A stretch of DNA of 64,000 nt from Hirundichthys speculiger (Eukaryota > Chordata > Actinopteri > Beloniformes > Exocoetidae): contig JAGFBZ010000338.1 of NCBI GenBank assembly GCA_018398805.1, forward strand, positions 1-64,000. The letters run 5' to 3'. The notes under the pieces are model-generated. The model was not told where the DNA came from. It did no database searches and saw nothing but the letters and a program-made list of their open reading frames with translations. Made by a program: the position numbers and the translations under genes. Positions 45,911 through 57,205 of this stretch are shown one piece after another (the first letter of the stretch is position 1; each line of letters begins with the position of its first letter).

Positions 45911-46865
45911 CAAAGTCAGGGCTCTGCAGCACTGGATCTTGACACAGGGCCATCTTTAGGTCATTGAAGGCCTGTTCCTGCTCAAGATCAGAAAGAGGGG
46001 TGCACGGGTGGCAAAATCAGGCACAAACCTCTGGTACCAGCCCACCAGACCCAGGAATGAACGTACATCCTTCTTCGTCTGCGGCTAGGGACAGTCCCTG
46101 ATAGCTTGAACTTTGTCTTGTTGGCGCCTTATCACCCCTCTACCGAGCACATGGCCCAAGTACCGGACCTCCGACTTGGCCAAGTTACACTTGCGAGGAT
46201 GTACAGTAAGCCCAGCCCTCTTAAACCACAGCAAGACATCAGCCAGATGACACAAGTGATCACTCCAGGTAGTACTATAGATCACAATGTCATCCAAATA
46301 AGCTGCAGCATAGGTCTCGGTGCCCTCCAGAACACAGTCCATAAGCCTTTGAAAGCTCGCAGGGGCCCCCTGCAGGACAAACGGCATAACCACACACTGG
46401 AAAAAATCCCTGAGGCGTTCTGAAGGCTGTATAGGGTCGGTCCTGCTCAGCAAGGGGCACCTGCCAGTACCCCTTACACAAATCCAAGGTGATATAACAG
46501 GCCTTCCCTAGACGCTCAAGTAGATCATCCAGTCTGGGCATAGGATAAGCGTCAAAGTGGGACTGGGCGTTCACTTTGCGGAAGTCTATACAAAAATGGA
46601 CTCTGCCGTCCTTTTTGGGCACAAGGACAACTGGACTGCTCCACTCACTGTGGGAGCGTTCAATGACTCCGAGGGACAACATCTCCTCTACCTCATCCTT
46701 AAGACGAGGCAGAAGACGTTCAGGAATCCGGTACATCCTCTGCCGGACTGGTGTTGTGTCTTTTAGGGAAATGTGGTGTTCCACCAAGGTAGTAAAACCT
46801 GGCTTCTCTTGGAACAGGCCCTCAGGAATAACAGCCTGCAGCTCCCCCTGCTGCTGTGGAGCCAA
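45911..46865 (-). pseudogene. Gypsy reverse transcriptase
   Basis: Minus strand, in order: EHHISLKDTTPVRQRMYRIP, then EMLSLGVIERSHSEWSSPVV, VPKKDGRVHFCIDFRKVNA, DLCKGYWQVPL (first catalytic aspartate), YLDDIVIYS (catalytic DD) and KRAGLTVHPRKCNLAKSEV. The connection RSFLGLVGWYQRFVPDFA follows. Frame changes occur near 46440, where the ORFs overlap, and a TAG stop lies at about 46085. The protein is colinear with Ty3/gypsy RTs and follows the integrase segment rather than preceding it. Confidence 0.92.
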
Positions 46866-46954
46866 ATGCTCTAGGTCAAGGGCTGCCGGTGGCTGGGCTG
46901 AAGGGAAAGAACCGCTCAGGATGGTCTTCCTCTTCTCCCACAGCCTGGACCAAT

Positions 46955-47185
46955 AATTGAGTCTTGTGCTGGGGACCTGGCTCCCGCCACTCTTTTAACA
47001 GATTGTCATTAAACACCTGCTGCCTCTTCTTCCGACCAGGCATGTCAATCTCATAGGTGGCGCACCTCACCCTACGAGTGACAGCAAAAGGCCCCTGCCA
47101 CTGAGCGAGCAGTTTATTCTTAGAAGTGGGTAGGACCAGAAGGACCTTTTGCTCAGGCTGGAGTAAGTGCTCCCAGGCAGACTTG
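46955..47185 (-). pseudogene. Gypsy integrase C-terminal domain
   Basis: Minus strand reads PEQKVLLVLPTSKNKLLAQW, then QGPFAVTRRV, then DMPGRKKRQQVFNDNLLKEW. This is the SH3-like GPY/F-type C-terminal domain of gypsy integrases (QGPF is its signature). It lies directly after a gag-like segment and before RT. The zinc-binding and catalytic DDE parts are missing, deleted together with the protease. Confidence 0.85.
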
Positions 47186-47954
47186 TCATACAAGTTCTCT
47201 CTGGGTTTCACCAAGCTGGATATCTGGTTCTCGGAATCTTCTCTGATAAACTTCCTCATTAATTTCGTATTTCTGCAAGATTGCCTCTTTAACTTTTGCT
47301 TAATCCGTGCTATCATTAATGTCCATCGCCACATATGCGCCGCGCGCCTTGCCACTGAGATAGGGTACCAGATACACAGCCCAATCATCTCTGGGCCATC
47401 GATAGGCTGTAGCCAGTCTTTCAAAAGTGACCAAATATTGTTCAATATCCTCACTCCCTTCCAACCTGGGGATGGCGGCCCGTGACCATGCAACCGGGGA
47501 AGCTCCATCCCCAGGCGAGCTTTGAATGGTTAACGACGCTGGCCGCGGTGATGCATACAACTGCAGCGGTGACAATAGGGCAGGCTGTTGCGGCGGCGGC
47601 GCTCCAGCTGGATGCTGACTGGGCTGCTGCGGCGGCAGTCCAACTGGATGATGGTCGGGCCGCGGCGGCAGCGGCGGTGGTCCGACTGGATGCTGGATAG
47701 GCTGCTGCGGCGGCAGTCCCACTGGATGCTGGATGGACTGGTGCGGCAGCGGTCCGACTGGATGCTGGACGGACTGCTGTGGTGGCGGAGGTCTGGCGGG
47801 AGGCTGGATGTGCTGCTGTGGCGGCGCTTGGGCTGGCTGCCGAACCCCCCTCTAAGTCCTCACGGAGCTGGTTAAGATGGACCTGCACACTTCTCCAGCA
47901 CTTCTCCTGCTTAAAGAACTCCCTCTCCTGAGACTTCAGTGTCTGCTGCAACAA
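47186..47954 (-). pseudogene. Gypsy gag with proline-rich and SCAN-like parts
   Basis: The first part (from ATG at 47954) reads QQTLKSQEREFFKQEKCW and NQLREDLEG. A proline/glutamine-rich stretch of imperfect repeats follows at about 47580-47850 (PPQQP, PPPLPPRPDHHP), then a capsid-like block with PRLEGSEDIEQYLVTFERLA and YLSGKARGAYVAM. Further on, in another frame, KVKEAILQKYEINEEVYQRR resembles the SCAN domain. Frameshifts separate the three parts. Vertebrate SCAN domains are thought to derive from Gmr1-like gag, so finding both here fits. Confidence 0.8.
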
Positions 47955-48104
47955 GGCATATAGTCCTCCTCATCCCGGACAAGCCGCCGACAGGACCCTT
48001 CCTCCTCGCCTCGGTCATCCATTGGCACCCGGGTCCAACTCTGCTTTGCACCCCAAACTCGTCTTCCACCTTGTTTCCCCAGCTTCTCCAGTGGCGTCTA
48101 GTAT

Positions 48105-48122
48105 CCCACCACTGCCACCAAA
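48105..48122 (-). promoter_or_regulatory. Candidate primer binding site of gypsy
   Basis: Immediately inside the 5' LTR the minus strand reads TTTGGTGGCAGTGGTGGG. A TGG start within a few bases of the LTR is expected for tRNA 3'-end complementarity. The tRNA was not identified. Confidence 0.5.
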
Positions 48123-48307
48123 TGTGAGATACCACTCCTGTGCCCGCACTCAGCATGAATAAAGGCGTGGTCCCACTGCGGTGCGCCAGATGCCACGTAG
48201 CTGCCAGACAGCTACGTGGCATGCAGGTGAGCAAATGTACACCAGTTTTATTGAACAACAAAAAAATGAATTGTGACTAGTGGGTACCACACTACATTGA
48301 CTGTAAC

Positions 48308-50666
48308 TAGTGATGGATCCAGCAACACTGATGCATCGGCGCATGCGTCGAGCTCAGAGAGCAACACCTGTGTTGGTACGTATCGGTACGCTGTTCGCCT
48401 TAAGAAAGTCACGTGACCGATACAGGTACTGTATCGCACTGACAGTGACGCGCCAAACTGTGTTTATAAGGAAGCGCATCTGTCGACGGGATGCACTGCC
48501 AAAAGAATCTCCAATCTTTTGTCACATGTCGTCAAAATCGGCAACAATTCTGGACCAGCCACAAGCTAAAAGAAAGGTTTCCACCGTTTGGCACAATTTC
48601 GATCTCATATCTGAAAATAAGGTGTTTGTTTTAACTTCCTTGTTTCATCCTGTTTCTCTCAAAGTTCCCAGTTGATTTATCTGAATACAAATTAATTCCA
48701 AAGTGACTCTTATTTTACTATTCATACTATTTTCTGCAGGTTAAATGTTGAATTTGCTCGACAGAGCGGTCGTATATAAATAAGTGCACCCCCTCAATGC
48801 TGAGACACTACAGGTCCAGGCATGAAAATGAAGCCCCAGATACACCCAGGATGAACTCAGGTATACAGCCATTCTACAACTTATTCACAGTTGCTTTATT
48901 GATCATTAACTCCTAATAGTTTATTCTTTACTTATTTTTAGCCATTAAGCTTCCAGGAAGCAGATGCTGGATGAAGCTCTGCTAAATTTCATCCTGGAGG
49001 ACTGCCAGCCCCTCAGCACTGTGGAGAGTGAAAGGTTCAGTGAATTTGTCTTGATAACCAGAAAGGTGTGTGTGGAAATCATCAGAGGTAGTATTTGATA
49101 TATCCAATTTTTTTAATCTTTAATTTGAATATATTGATTTGTTTGGTTTCACTTGGCGTAATTTTCAGACCATCAAACAAATGGTGGCCAAAAAGTACGA
49201 GGAGGAACGAGAACAAATGAAAATGAAAGTACAGCAAGTTGTGGCAGTGAGTATAACAGCTGACATGTGGACATCTGTCAACATGGAGGCTTACCTGGCT
49301 CTTACCTGTCACTACATTAATGACAATTTGCAGTTGTGTACACCTGTGTTGGGAGTGCAATACTTTCCACAAAGTCACTCTGCAGACAATCTGGCCCAAG
49401 TCAAAAGGGGCATGATGGAGGACTGGGCCATAACCAATAAAGTAAAGTGTCTTGTGACTGACGCAGCACCAAACGTGATTGCATCCACTAGACAGCTCCA
49501 AATTCGACACACAATTTGCATTGCACATAATTTAAATTTATTAGTTAGAAAATCATGTGATCAGATCCCCACACTTGCATCCATCAGAGGCAAAGCTCGA
49601 CACATCGTCACATACTTCAGATCAAGCACCACAGCTAAGGAGAAGCTTGTTCAAGTGCAGCAACAGATGGGACGACCAACCCTGAAACTTATCAATGAGA
49701 TGCCAACACGCTGGAATAGTAACTATGAAACGCTGTCAAGGCTGCATGATGAGAGGGAACCAGTGTGCATCTCTGGCCTCTCTGCAGAAGGTTTTGACTC
49801 CACTTACAGCCGATGAGTACACCATCATAGGAGAAATACTTCTTGTGCTTGCTCCTTTCCATCAGGCTACAGTGGAGTTGTCTGAAGAGAGGTGAGTGTC
49901 AGGGTCAAAGGTCATCCCGATGATGAAAATGCTCTATCTTGCACTAGAGCGTAATGCTTCTACGTTGCACACACAGGCAGCCAAACACCTACAGGAACAC
50001 CTGAAGCATCTAGTCAGACGCTGCTTCAAATCTGGAGTCATTAAGTGTGTTGACCCTTGCAACACTTCTGGACCCCAGATTTAAATTACTCAGGTTCTCC
50101 AGTTTCTCTAAGTGCGGCGAGGAGACACTGATGGCCGCACTGATGGCCTCATTTGTGCATCCCTAATCGGATACACAAATGAGCCCCAGCCGGGGCTCTC
50201 CCAGCTTGCCTTGCAGTTTCTTTGCACACCAGCATCATCTGTCCCTTGTGAGAGGGTCTTTTCCAAGGCTGGAGAACTGTTGTCCAAAAAGCGGAATAGA
50301 CTAAAGTTCAAATCTTTGGAAAAACTTATTTTTTTAAATAAAAATTTGTGAAAAAAGAAATTCAGTCCACAAGCATCTTCATTCACAAACACGGTCACTT
50401 CGATTTTCTAGTTATGATACATGTATCTGTATCTGAAGATATCAAAGATACTTTAAATCTAAATTCAGATATGCAATGATGCCATATACAATGCAATGAC
50501 TTATATTTTATTATTGTATACTTGGTCATATTGGTGTCAGTTGAGTCTGGCAACTCAGTTGCCTGTAGGGATTTTTAATGTCCAGCAGGTGTCAGTATTC
50601 AGTGACTCACTATCGACATGTTTCAATACAGTTTGGCGACGTGTCGGAACGTTGAACCCATCACTA
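48308..50666 (+). mobile_element. hAT element A in the 5' LTR
   Basis: Exact 8-bp duplication ACTGTAAC at 48300-48307 and 50667-50674. Ends TAGTGATGGATCCAGCA and inverse TAGTGATGGGTTCAACG. 2359 bp with an intron-containing transposase on the plus strand, now broken. Its insertion point in the LTR is about 16 bp from where hAT B entered the other LTR. Confidence 0.95.
48526..50351 (+). pseudogene. hAT transposase, ZBED-like, with introns
   Basis: Exon 1 (48526 to about 48620) holds the start of a BED finger (AKRKVSTVWHNFDLISENK) and ends at AAG|GTGTTT. Exon 2 (48740-48860) has the rest (MLRHYRSRHENE) with a stop in the C-x2-C. Exon 3 (about 48943-49086) reads QMLDEALLNFILEDCQPLST after a frameshift. 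Exon 4 from 49169 has SITADMWTSVNMEAYLALTC and CLVTDAAPNVI (two catalytic aspartate regions), CIAHNLNLLV and PTRWNSNYETLSRL. Frame loss occurs at about 49790 and a stop at about 49895. The hATC block [20 protein letters not shown] is at 50236-50300. Members cut and paste DNA via an RNase H-like core; this copy is dead. Confidence 0.9.
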
Positions 50667-50734
50667 ACTGTAACTCAAAATACTACAACAAACCATCACT
50701 TACAAACCTTGGTCCCTACGCTCACTTTCTCACA

Positions 50735-50996
50735 AGCACCTAACCTCAGTCTTCCTCCATTAATTTAAGAATTAACTCAAATCTCAAAATTCCTATAAAA
50801 AATTGTATCCAAAATATACAAGTTAATTTCTATGACCGACATAACAATATCTATCCCTTCAATAAAATGGGAACTAGAGTTCCCTCCATTGCTGACTTCT
50901 GGCCCACATTTGTAAATATATATTATTTTCTGCCACTAATTCAAATTTACAACTTATACAATACCAGATAATTCACAGAGTGCACTTCACCAGCCT
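50735..50996 (+). pseudogene. L1-like LINE C-terminal piece, right of gypsy
   Basis: Begins with the second AGCAC copy and reads APNLSLPPLI followed by frameshifted L1-type sequence (ISIPSIKWELEFPPLL). It continues the reading frame of 41500-41641 on the other side of the gypsy insertion. Decayed. Confidence 0.5.
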
Positions 50997-51375
50997 AATA
51001 AACTGTTTAATGGGTTTTTGTTATGGTGTGGGTTTGAGTTGTGCACATGGGTATTTTGGGGGGTTTTCCCTCTTTTTCTGAGTTTTGTCAGTGTCTCTTT
51101 TCGTCTCCTCTGTCATTAGTGATTATTCATGTTTTACTTTGAAGGTTTGTCTTGTCTTCGTAGTATTCCACTTTACTTCCTTCTGTGATCACCCTGATTG
51201 TTTGCACCTGCCTCTCGTTTGTGCCTTTATTGTTGCCAGATTGTACCGTTGTTTTTGGCTTAACTAAACTTTTTAAATACGTCTTTGTCAATTATTTTCC
51301 TATAACATTACACAATTCATTATTTAATATTGTTATATTTAAATTGGAATACAAAAAACTCCATCAGAATAGAAT
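50997..51375. other. Spacer, T-rich, possibly LTR-like
   Basis: T-rich plus-strand sequence with TTTGCACCTGCCTCTCGTTT, the same phrase as in the candidate LTR 40351-40788 (there on the minus strand). It may be a diverged relative; no ends found. Confidence 0.35.
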
Positions 51376-51382
51376 TGCTAAC

Positions 51383-51416
<34 letters not shown>

Positions 51417-53180
51417 AAGTTTATTTCAGTCAACCTTTCAAGGCAAACAAGGAAGAGACAAAAAAAATTACAATTTGACTGAAAAAGGCTCAGGCAGAAG
51501 CAAAGCTTATTAATGCCCGCCTACTATACAACTTAAGCTACACAATATATAGTGTCAAGTGGGAAGAAAAAAGAAAAAGAAAAAAACAAACAAACAAACA
51601 AAAAAACCAACATATAATATATACATATACTGTACATACACTTGCATACATACATGTACACACATAGATGCATATACATACACATACATATCTCTTTTCC
51701 CCTTTTTTCAATTACAGCCATAACTCCCAAATATAAAATGCACATAATGATTTTTTGAACATAACAAAGGAAGTACATTGCTTAAGTTTAAGATCAACAC
51801 TATTCCACAGCTGGACCCCATAAAAGAAATACATCTTCTTTAACTTCTTTTATTCTTTTATCGCTTTTGGTAACAAAAATCTGCATCCATCTCTTAACTC
51901 ATATTTACTCTCAGACGCTATGAAAAACTTCTGCACACTGTCTGGTAGTGTTTTATTTTTTGCTTTAAACATGATTTGCATTGTTCTATAATAAACCAAG
52001 TCTCTAAACTTCAGAATATGAGAATTTAAAAAAAAAAATGGATTAGTATGATCATAATATCCCGCTTTATTTATGATGCGTATACCTCGTTTTTGTAGTA
52101 AAACAATTTTATCAGTTATGGTTTTAAACGTAGATCCCCATAGTTCCACACAGTAAATTAAATAAGGAAGTATCAGTGAACAGTAAATTAAATATAAACT
52201 TTTATGGTTCAGCATGTCTTTGGTTTTGTACATGATTGCTATTGATTTCGAAATTTTCCCTTTTACATATTCAACATGTTTTTTCCAGTTAAATTTATGA
52301 TCGATCACAACCCCGAGGAATTTGGTCTCCCAGACCCTTTCAATTTCAGTGTTAAAGATTTTTAATTTAATATTACTTCCAGCTTGGTTTCCAAATACCA
52401 TAAATTTGGTTTTCTTTTTATATTAAGAGATAATTTATTAACATCAAACCAAGTTTTGAGCACTCCAAGTTCTTGTTCAACAATGTGCAAAAGTTCTTCT
52501 AAATTTCTCCCGGAGGAGTACAAATTTGTGTCATCAGCAAATATAATACATTTTAACTTATCAGAAACATAACAAATATCATTAATAAAGAGAATAAATA
52601 ATTTGGGTCCAATGATGGAGCCCTGAGGCAATCCACAGGTGACCGGTTTAAATTCGGACATTGCTTGGTTTATTTGAACATATTGCTGTCTATTTTCTAA
52701 ATAACTTTTCAGCCAGGCATGAACTGTCCCTCTAAATCCGTAGTGTTTCATTTTCCAGCAAATAGTTATGATCAATGGTGTCGAAAGCTTTACTTAAATC
52801 TATGAAGATACCTACTGTATGAAGATCGTTATCGATTGCATCAGCTATTTCTTCAGCCATTTTCATCACTGCATATGTAGTTGTTCTGTTCTTTCTGAAT
52901 CCATATTGTTGCTCATTTAAAATATTATATTTTTCAATAAAGTTATCTAGTTGTTTTATAAAGAGCTTTTCTAAAATCTTTGAAAATTGTGGCAATAAAG
53001 CTACTGGCCTGTAATTGTCCATACTGTGTCTGTCACCATTTTTAAAGATGGGAACTACTTTGGCTAATTTCATGTCTTGTGGGAAGATGCCTGTTTGGAA
53101 GGAAAGGTTATATATGTAGGTTCCCTAACTAGCAATGCAATTGCTAAACGAGATGCCCTTGATCATGTTATCAGTGTTAT
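51376..53180 (-). mobile_element. LINE with RT, jockey superfamily, 5'-truncated
   Basis: Minus-strand RT in three overlapping frames. 52732-53073 reads KLAKVVPIFKNGD, NYRPVALLPQFSKILEK and GIFIDLSKAFDTIDH (first catalytic aspartate). 52362-52775 reads GLPQGSIIGPKLFILFINDI and IIFADDTNLYSSG (FADD). 51850-52401 reads ETKFLGVVIDHKFNWKKHVE and ILPYLIYCVELWGSTFKT. Upstream it begins within the linker at about 53180; AP endonuclease is absent. The 3'UTR runs to about 51417, followed by an (AACT)n tail at 51383-51414. Related to 26981-27765. Two frameshifts only, so relatively young. Confidence 0.9.
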
Positions 53181-53187
53181 CATAGGG

Positions 53188-53667
53188 CAGTGGTGGGCAA
53201 ACTGTGGTACGTGTACCACCAGTGGTACACGAGCGCTCTCTGGTGGTACGCGGGGGAACGTCATGACTTTCCACATTTCCACTTAAAAAAAATCAGAAAC
53301 ATACAATGCATTATGAATACATTTCAAATGAAATGTGTAGCTTGAGATAATAAATTGTCTTATAAAAAAAAAATTGTTGCATATTCAGTTGCAGTGGAGA
53401 TCTAACAACTTTTGAGTGTATTTATTTTGCTCTGTATGAGAGTATGAGTATATGAGAATTGCTGGACAGAGTTGTAAATGTCTGATTCAGTAAAGTAACA
53501 ATTCAGGTAAGAAATAACCACAATAAGGAATAAACATCTCTCCTGTGTGTCTAAAGCTAATTGAGAAGGCATATATGGCTATATTTTAAAATTGGTCATC
53601 ATGGTGGTACTTAGAGAGCTGAACAGTTTCTCAGGTGATTAAAAGATTAAAAGTTTGAGAACAACTG
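53188..53667. mobile_element. hAT MITE, CAGTGGTGGGCAAAC type
   Basis: Left end CAGTGGTGGGCAAACTGTGG with repeated TGGTAC motifs; right end inverse CAGTTGTTCTCAAACTTTTA. Flanks TCATAGGG and TTATAGGG match at 7 of 8. 480 bp, AT-rich, non-coding. Sits at the 5' limit of the LINE. Confidence 0.85.
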
Positions 53668-53675
53668 TTATAGGG

Positions 53676-54394
53676 GATTAATGTGTCCCCAACAATGACA
53701 GTATACGATATTATCGTGGTATTCTTAATTGCCGTACAAACGTACAAAAGACACTTGCATTAAAATAATTTCACAAAATCTTGTGATTTTCTTGTCATAT
53801 TAAAACATTAGAGGCCAAAATCTTATCAAAATTAAACATTCACATTAAAAGGGAAAACAACTGGCACAGAAAGAGATTTTATTTTAAACGGACAAAATAA
53901 ATAACAGGAACAAAGCACATTTGTGTGGTGCAAGTTTAAATGAACACTTTAACAACCATAGTAGGTCAAAATATGCAAACAAGTATCAGGAACAAAAATT
54001 ATAGCCAGTAGATTTGAAGTGTTACTGCTTTTCACAGCAACTTTTTTCTTGCAGACATGATAATTGTCCTCCACCAGTTGTCTCTCTGCATTTAATAAAT
54101 AAATAAAACAAATAAATAAAAATATGCCCAGACCTTAGATTTCATCCTTTTAGTGGGTCGGTAAATGTCCTGCGTGCTATCACCACTTTCCGCCATGCTA
54201 ACGTTACGATGCCGATGTTACAAGCTACATATTTACACGAGACACAGTCGTGATTCACTTGCGAGACTTGAATGAGGCTGATATTACACATCCCGGTAAT
54301 CGACCGCGATAATGAGATTAAGCAAAAATAATTGGTAATCGTTATCTCATAAAATTTCACTGCACTTTACCGTGATACTGGTAACCACTCCTCA
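53676..54394. mobile_element. Possible MITE, ends not proven
   Basis: ACAGTATACGATATTATCGTGG near 53698 and CTTTACCGTGATACTGG near 54365 look like eroded inverted ends of a hAT-type element. No target duplication seen. AT-rich and non-coding between. Confidence 0.3.
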
Positions 54395-55080
54395 GTACAG
54401 ACTATCCAGTCCCTATACAAATGGAGGGAGAGTTTGGTCAAAATTGGCAGTAATAAGTCCGATTTGTGCCTTTTGTCACCAATTCTTTTCATAACTTTAA
54501 TGGACAGAATTTCTAGACGCAGTCAAGGGGTTCTGGTTCATTGGTGTCAGGATTTTTATCTCTGCTTTTTCCAGATGATGTGGTCCTGTTGACATCATCA
54601 GGTGGGGACCTTCAGCTCTCAGTGTACCGGTCTGCTGAGCTAAAAGGCTAAAAGGCAAGACTTCCTGTTGGCTGGTCTATCTTTGTTCCTATGCTCACTC
54701 GTGGTCATGAATTGTGGGTAGTGACTGAAAGAATGGGGCTGTTGATACAAGTGGCTGAAATTAGTTTCCTGCACAGGGTGGGAGGAGTCTTCCTTGGAGA
54801 TAGGATGAGCAGTTCCATCACCTGGGAGAAACCTGGGAGCCAGTTGAGGGGGTTCGGGCGTCTAGTGAGGATGTCCTCTGGATGCTTCCCAGGGGAGGGG
54901 TTTTGGGAATGTCCAACCATGAAAAGACCATGAGGCAGATTCAGGACACACTGGAGGAATTATATCTTCTAACCTAGGGATAACCTGAAGGAGGTGGCTG
55001 GAGAGAAAGAGGTCTGGACTTAAGCTGCTGCCCCAGCGACCCAAATTCAGATAAGTGGAAGGAAATGGAAGGATGGATGG
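54395..55080 (+). mobile_element. Rex3/RTE-like LINE 3' part
   Basis: Plus strand, several frames: LLSPILFITLMDRISRRSQG, then a FADD-like region with a frameshift (CCAGATGATGTGGTCCTG), then SGGDLQLS. HELWVVTERMGLLIQVAEIS, FLHRVGGVFLGDRM and RGFGRLVRMSSGCFPGE, the conserved C-terminal blocks, follow. Ends in AAGGATGGATGG, the short GATG-type tail of Rex3-like elements. A deletion removes sequence between the RT palm and the C-terminal part. Confidence 0.75.
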
Positions 55081-55964
55081 CTTTGTTCTTGGTATTGTTC
55101 TGGAACTCCTGGAGCTGATTGTGCATGGAAGTATACATCAATAAATGAAAAATGTATTGGACAACCATGAGCATCCTCTTCACAATACAGTAATTCAGCA
55201 ACAGAGTGTGCTCAGTCAGAGGCTTCTTCAGATCCAACACAGACTTCTACAGGAGATCCTTCTGAACACATCTAGAACCATCTACAATGAATCACCGAAG
55301 AGACTTAAATGATGACATTTACTGGAACTATTAAGTTGCCTTCAGGAATTATTAAAGTACAATTTAATTTAATTGAATCAACTTGAATTCACTAATAACC
55401 CACCCATCAAGTCACCTCGCCCTGAGATGGTATGGTATCGGAGCATCAGGCACCTATCCTGCCATCCCCAGCAACAGGTTTACTGAAAAAGATAGAGCTA
55501 TGAACTATGAAGGCTGAAGTGGAGAAAGGTGTGAACAGCAGTCGTGCATTGATCAACTGACTCCAAGAGATCGGCTGAATGGCGTTCAGAAGAATAGGGC
55601 ACTGGTATACTGGTATATTATACTGGCTGACTGACGGGGAGGTATTCTCCATCTCTGAACATGGAGTGGTGAAGAGTTGTACTCAAATGTTTGCATAGAA
55701 AAGACAAACTTTTTTCCTGGGACATGTGTCAGCTAGCCTATCAGAAGCTGATGATGAGCTAATGCCAAAACATCACCATGTGGAGTTCTCCTGTTTCAGG
55801 CCCTCGTCAACTTCGAGCATTGGAAGCTTCTGACTTGGAAGAAATTCAATCAATTCTGTAGAAAAAAAAAAAACCCTCAAAGATTTCTGGCACTTTACGA
55901 ATAAAATAAAACTGAAACATAAAAAGGGTTTCCTCAAACTTTACTTGTGCTTTTTTGTAGCCTC
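55081..55964. other. Spacer, no gene seen
   Basis: No domain recognised. A GCCTTCAGGAATTATTAAAG phrase followed by AATTTAATTT near 55330-55375 resembles a LINE 3' tail but is too short to assign. Confidence 0.35.
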
Positions 55965-57050
55965 AGAATCGCTTCTCTGCTTTTTGTAGATTATGTTTTG
56001 TAGATGATGATGATGTGGTTCGACTCCTGTTGGAGTCATCAAGCGATGATCTTCAGCTCTCACTGGAGCAGTTCCCAGCAAAGAGTGGAGAGGCAAAAAT
56101 GAGAATTAGCACCACCAAATCTGACACATGATTATTCTCCAGAAAAGGGTGGGATCTCCTTTTCAGGTTGGGTGTGAGATGCTTCCTTAAGTGGAGCAGT
56201 TGAAGTATCTTGGGGTCACAATTGTTGACGATTGAGGGAAGAATGGAGTGGCAGATCTGCAGTAATGTTGACTCAATACTGGTATGTTGTGGTGAAAAAA
56301 CAAAAGACTCTCTGGCTGGGCCAGTAGTTAGGGCAGGCTACTGTAAAATCTGTCTCTCCGTGTTCTTTTATCTGGTGCCTAAATGACAAATCTAGAAGCA
56401 AAGATCAATCAAGAATTTAATACAATCATGTATACAAAAAATCATTATGCCATGCAGAATATTTTAATCGGCCGATGGTACACCTCTTGACACCACGGAA
56501 GATGTCAGGAAATGCACCCAGAACTCAAATTCTGTCCCTCCTTTTAAGGATCCCAAGAAGGCGGGTCCTGCTCTCCCGGGTTGTATGGTCCTTTGTCTCC
56601 GAAACTCCAGATGGTCCAGTCACACAGTCTGATTGTTCAAGCAGTTTGAAGGTGCTAGTGATGGGGGTCTAGCGGATGTTGCAGTAATAAAGTCCAGATG
56701 TCCAGTCCAAACAAAGGTGGTGTGTTTGTTCCAAGAAAGGATGTAACCAAATACGTTGATCTATGCCATCGCATAGTCCCCTGAAGACAGCAGGTCAGGA
56801 GGTCAAGCAACAACTCAGCAATCACCCTCTTACAGCCACCCCCAGGCAATAAAGTTTAGCTCTGCATCTAACTAAGAATTTCTAAATCCTAACACTACAA
56901 TCCTCCTGGACTTTCCCTTAGAGATGGGGCGAGAAGTTCCACCATTCAGGAAGGACATGGAGGACAGCTGCTGCTCCTCCACATCAAGAGTAACCAGTTG
57001 AGTTAGTTCACCTGGTTAGGAAGCCTCCTGGTTGGGCATGTTCAGTTTAT
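55965..57050 (+). mobile_element. Rex3-like LINE fragments, interrupted
   Basis: 55985-56260 preserves the order GATGATGATGTGGTTCGACT (DDVV), TCATCAAGCGATGATCTTCA, then AGCACCACCAAATCTGA, GAAGTATCTTGGGGTCAC. 56885-57050 preserves the LRDGARSSTIQEGH-like block and GGAAGCCTCCTGGTTGGGC. About 580 bp between them (56300-56884) is not LINE-like and may be an insert. Degraded. Confidence 0.6.
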
Positions 57051-57205
57051 ATCATAAAAGTATACTTAAATATACTCAAACGTACTGGTGAACCTCATTG
57101 GGCTTATATCTCAATGCAGTTATAAAATGCAGGCTACAAAAGTAAGACCACAAAACCATCAGTACTATTTGTTATAAGTCATTAACATCTATCTGTCATT
57201 TAGAC

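Larger units (their letters stand above)
41642..50734 (-). mobile_element. Gmr1-like Ty3/gypsy retrotransposon, nested inserts
   Basis: Complete LTR-to-LTR copy on the minus strand: LTRs 48123-50734 (5') and 41642-44101 (3'), both with TGTGAGA...TCTCACA termini, and an exact 5-bp duplication AGCAC at 41637-41641 and 50735-50739. Internal order from 5' to 3' is primer site, gag with a SCAN-like segment, integrase C-terminal domain, reverse transcriptase, RNase H, purine tract. Integrase lying before RT is the Ty1/copia-like order described for the Gmr1 group of gypsy elements. Protease and integrase core are deleted, and stops and frameshifts are present. It inserted in the L1-like LINE. Confidence 0.88.
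48123..50734 (-). repeat. 5' LTR of the gypsy element, split by hAT A
   Basis: TGTGAGATACC (plus-strand left) and CTTTCTCACA (right) are the inverse LTR ends. Without the hAT the LTR is about 245 bp: 48123-48307 plus 50675-50734. The minus strand has AATAAAAC (in TTCAATAAAACTGG, about 48250), a polyadenylation signal. It differs from the matched blocks of the 3' LTR by only a handful of substitutions. Confidence 0.92.

Noticed and set aside
47482..47875. Plus-strand alanine/arginine-rich frames
   Set aside because: Antisense shadow of the proline/glutamine-rich gag region of the gypsy element.
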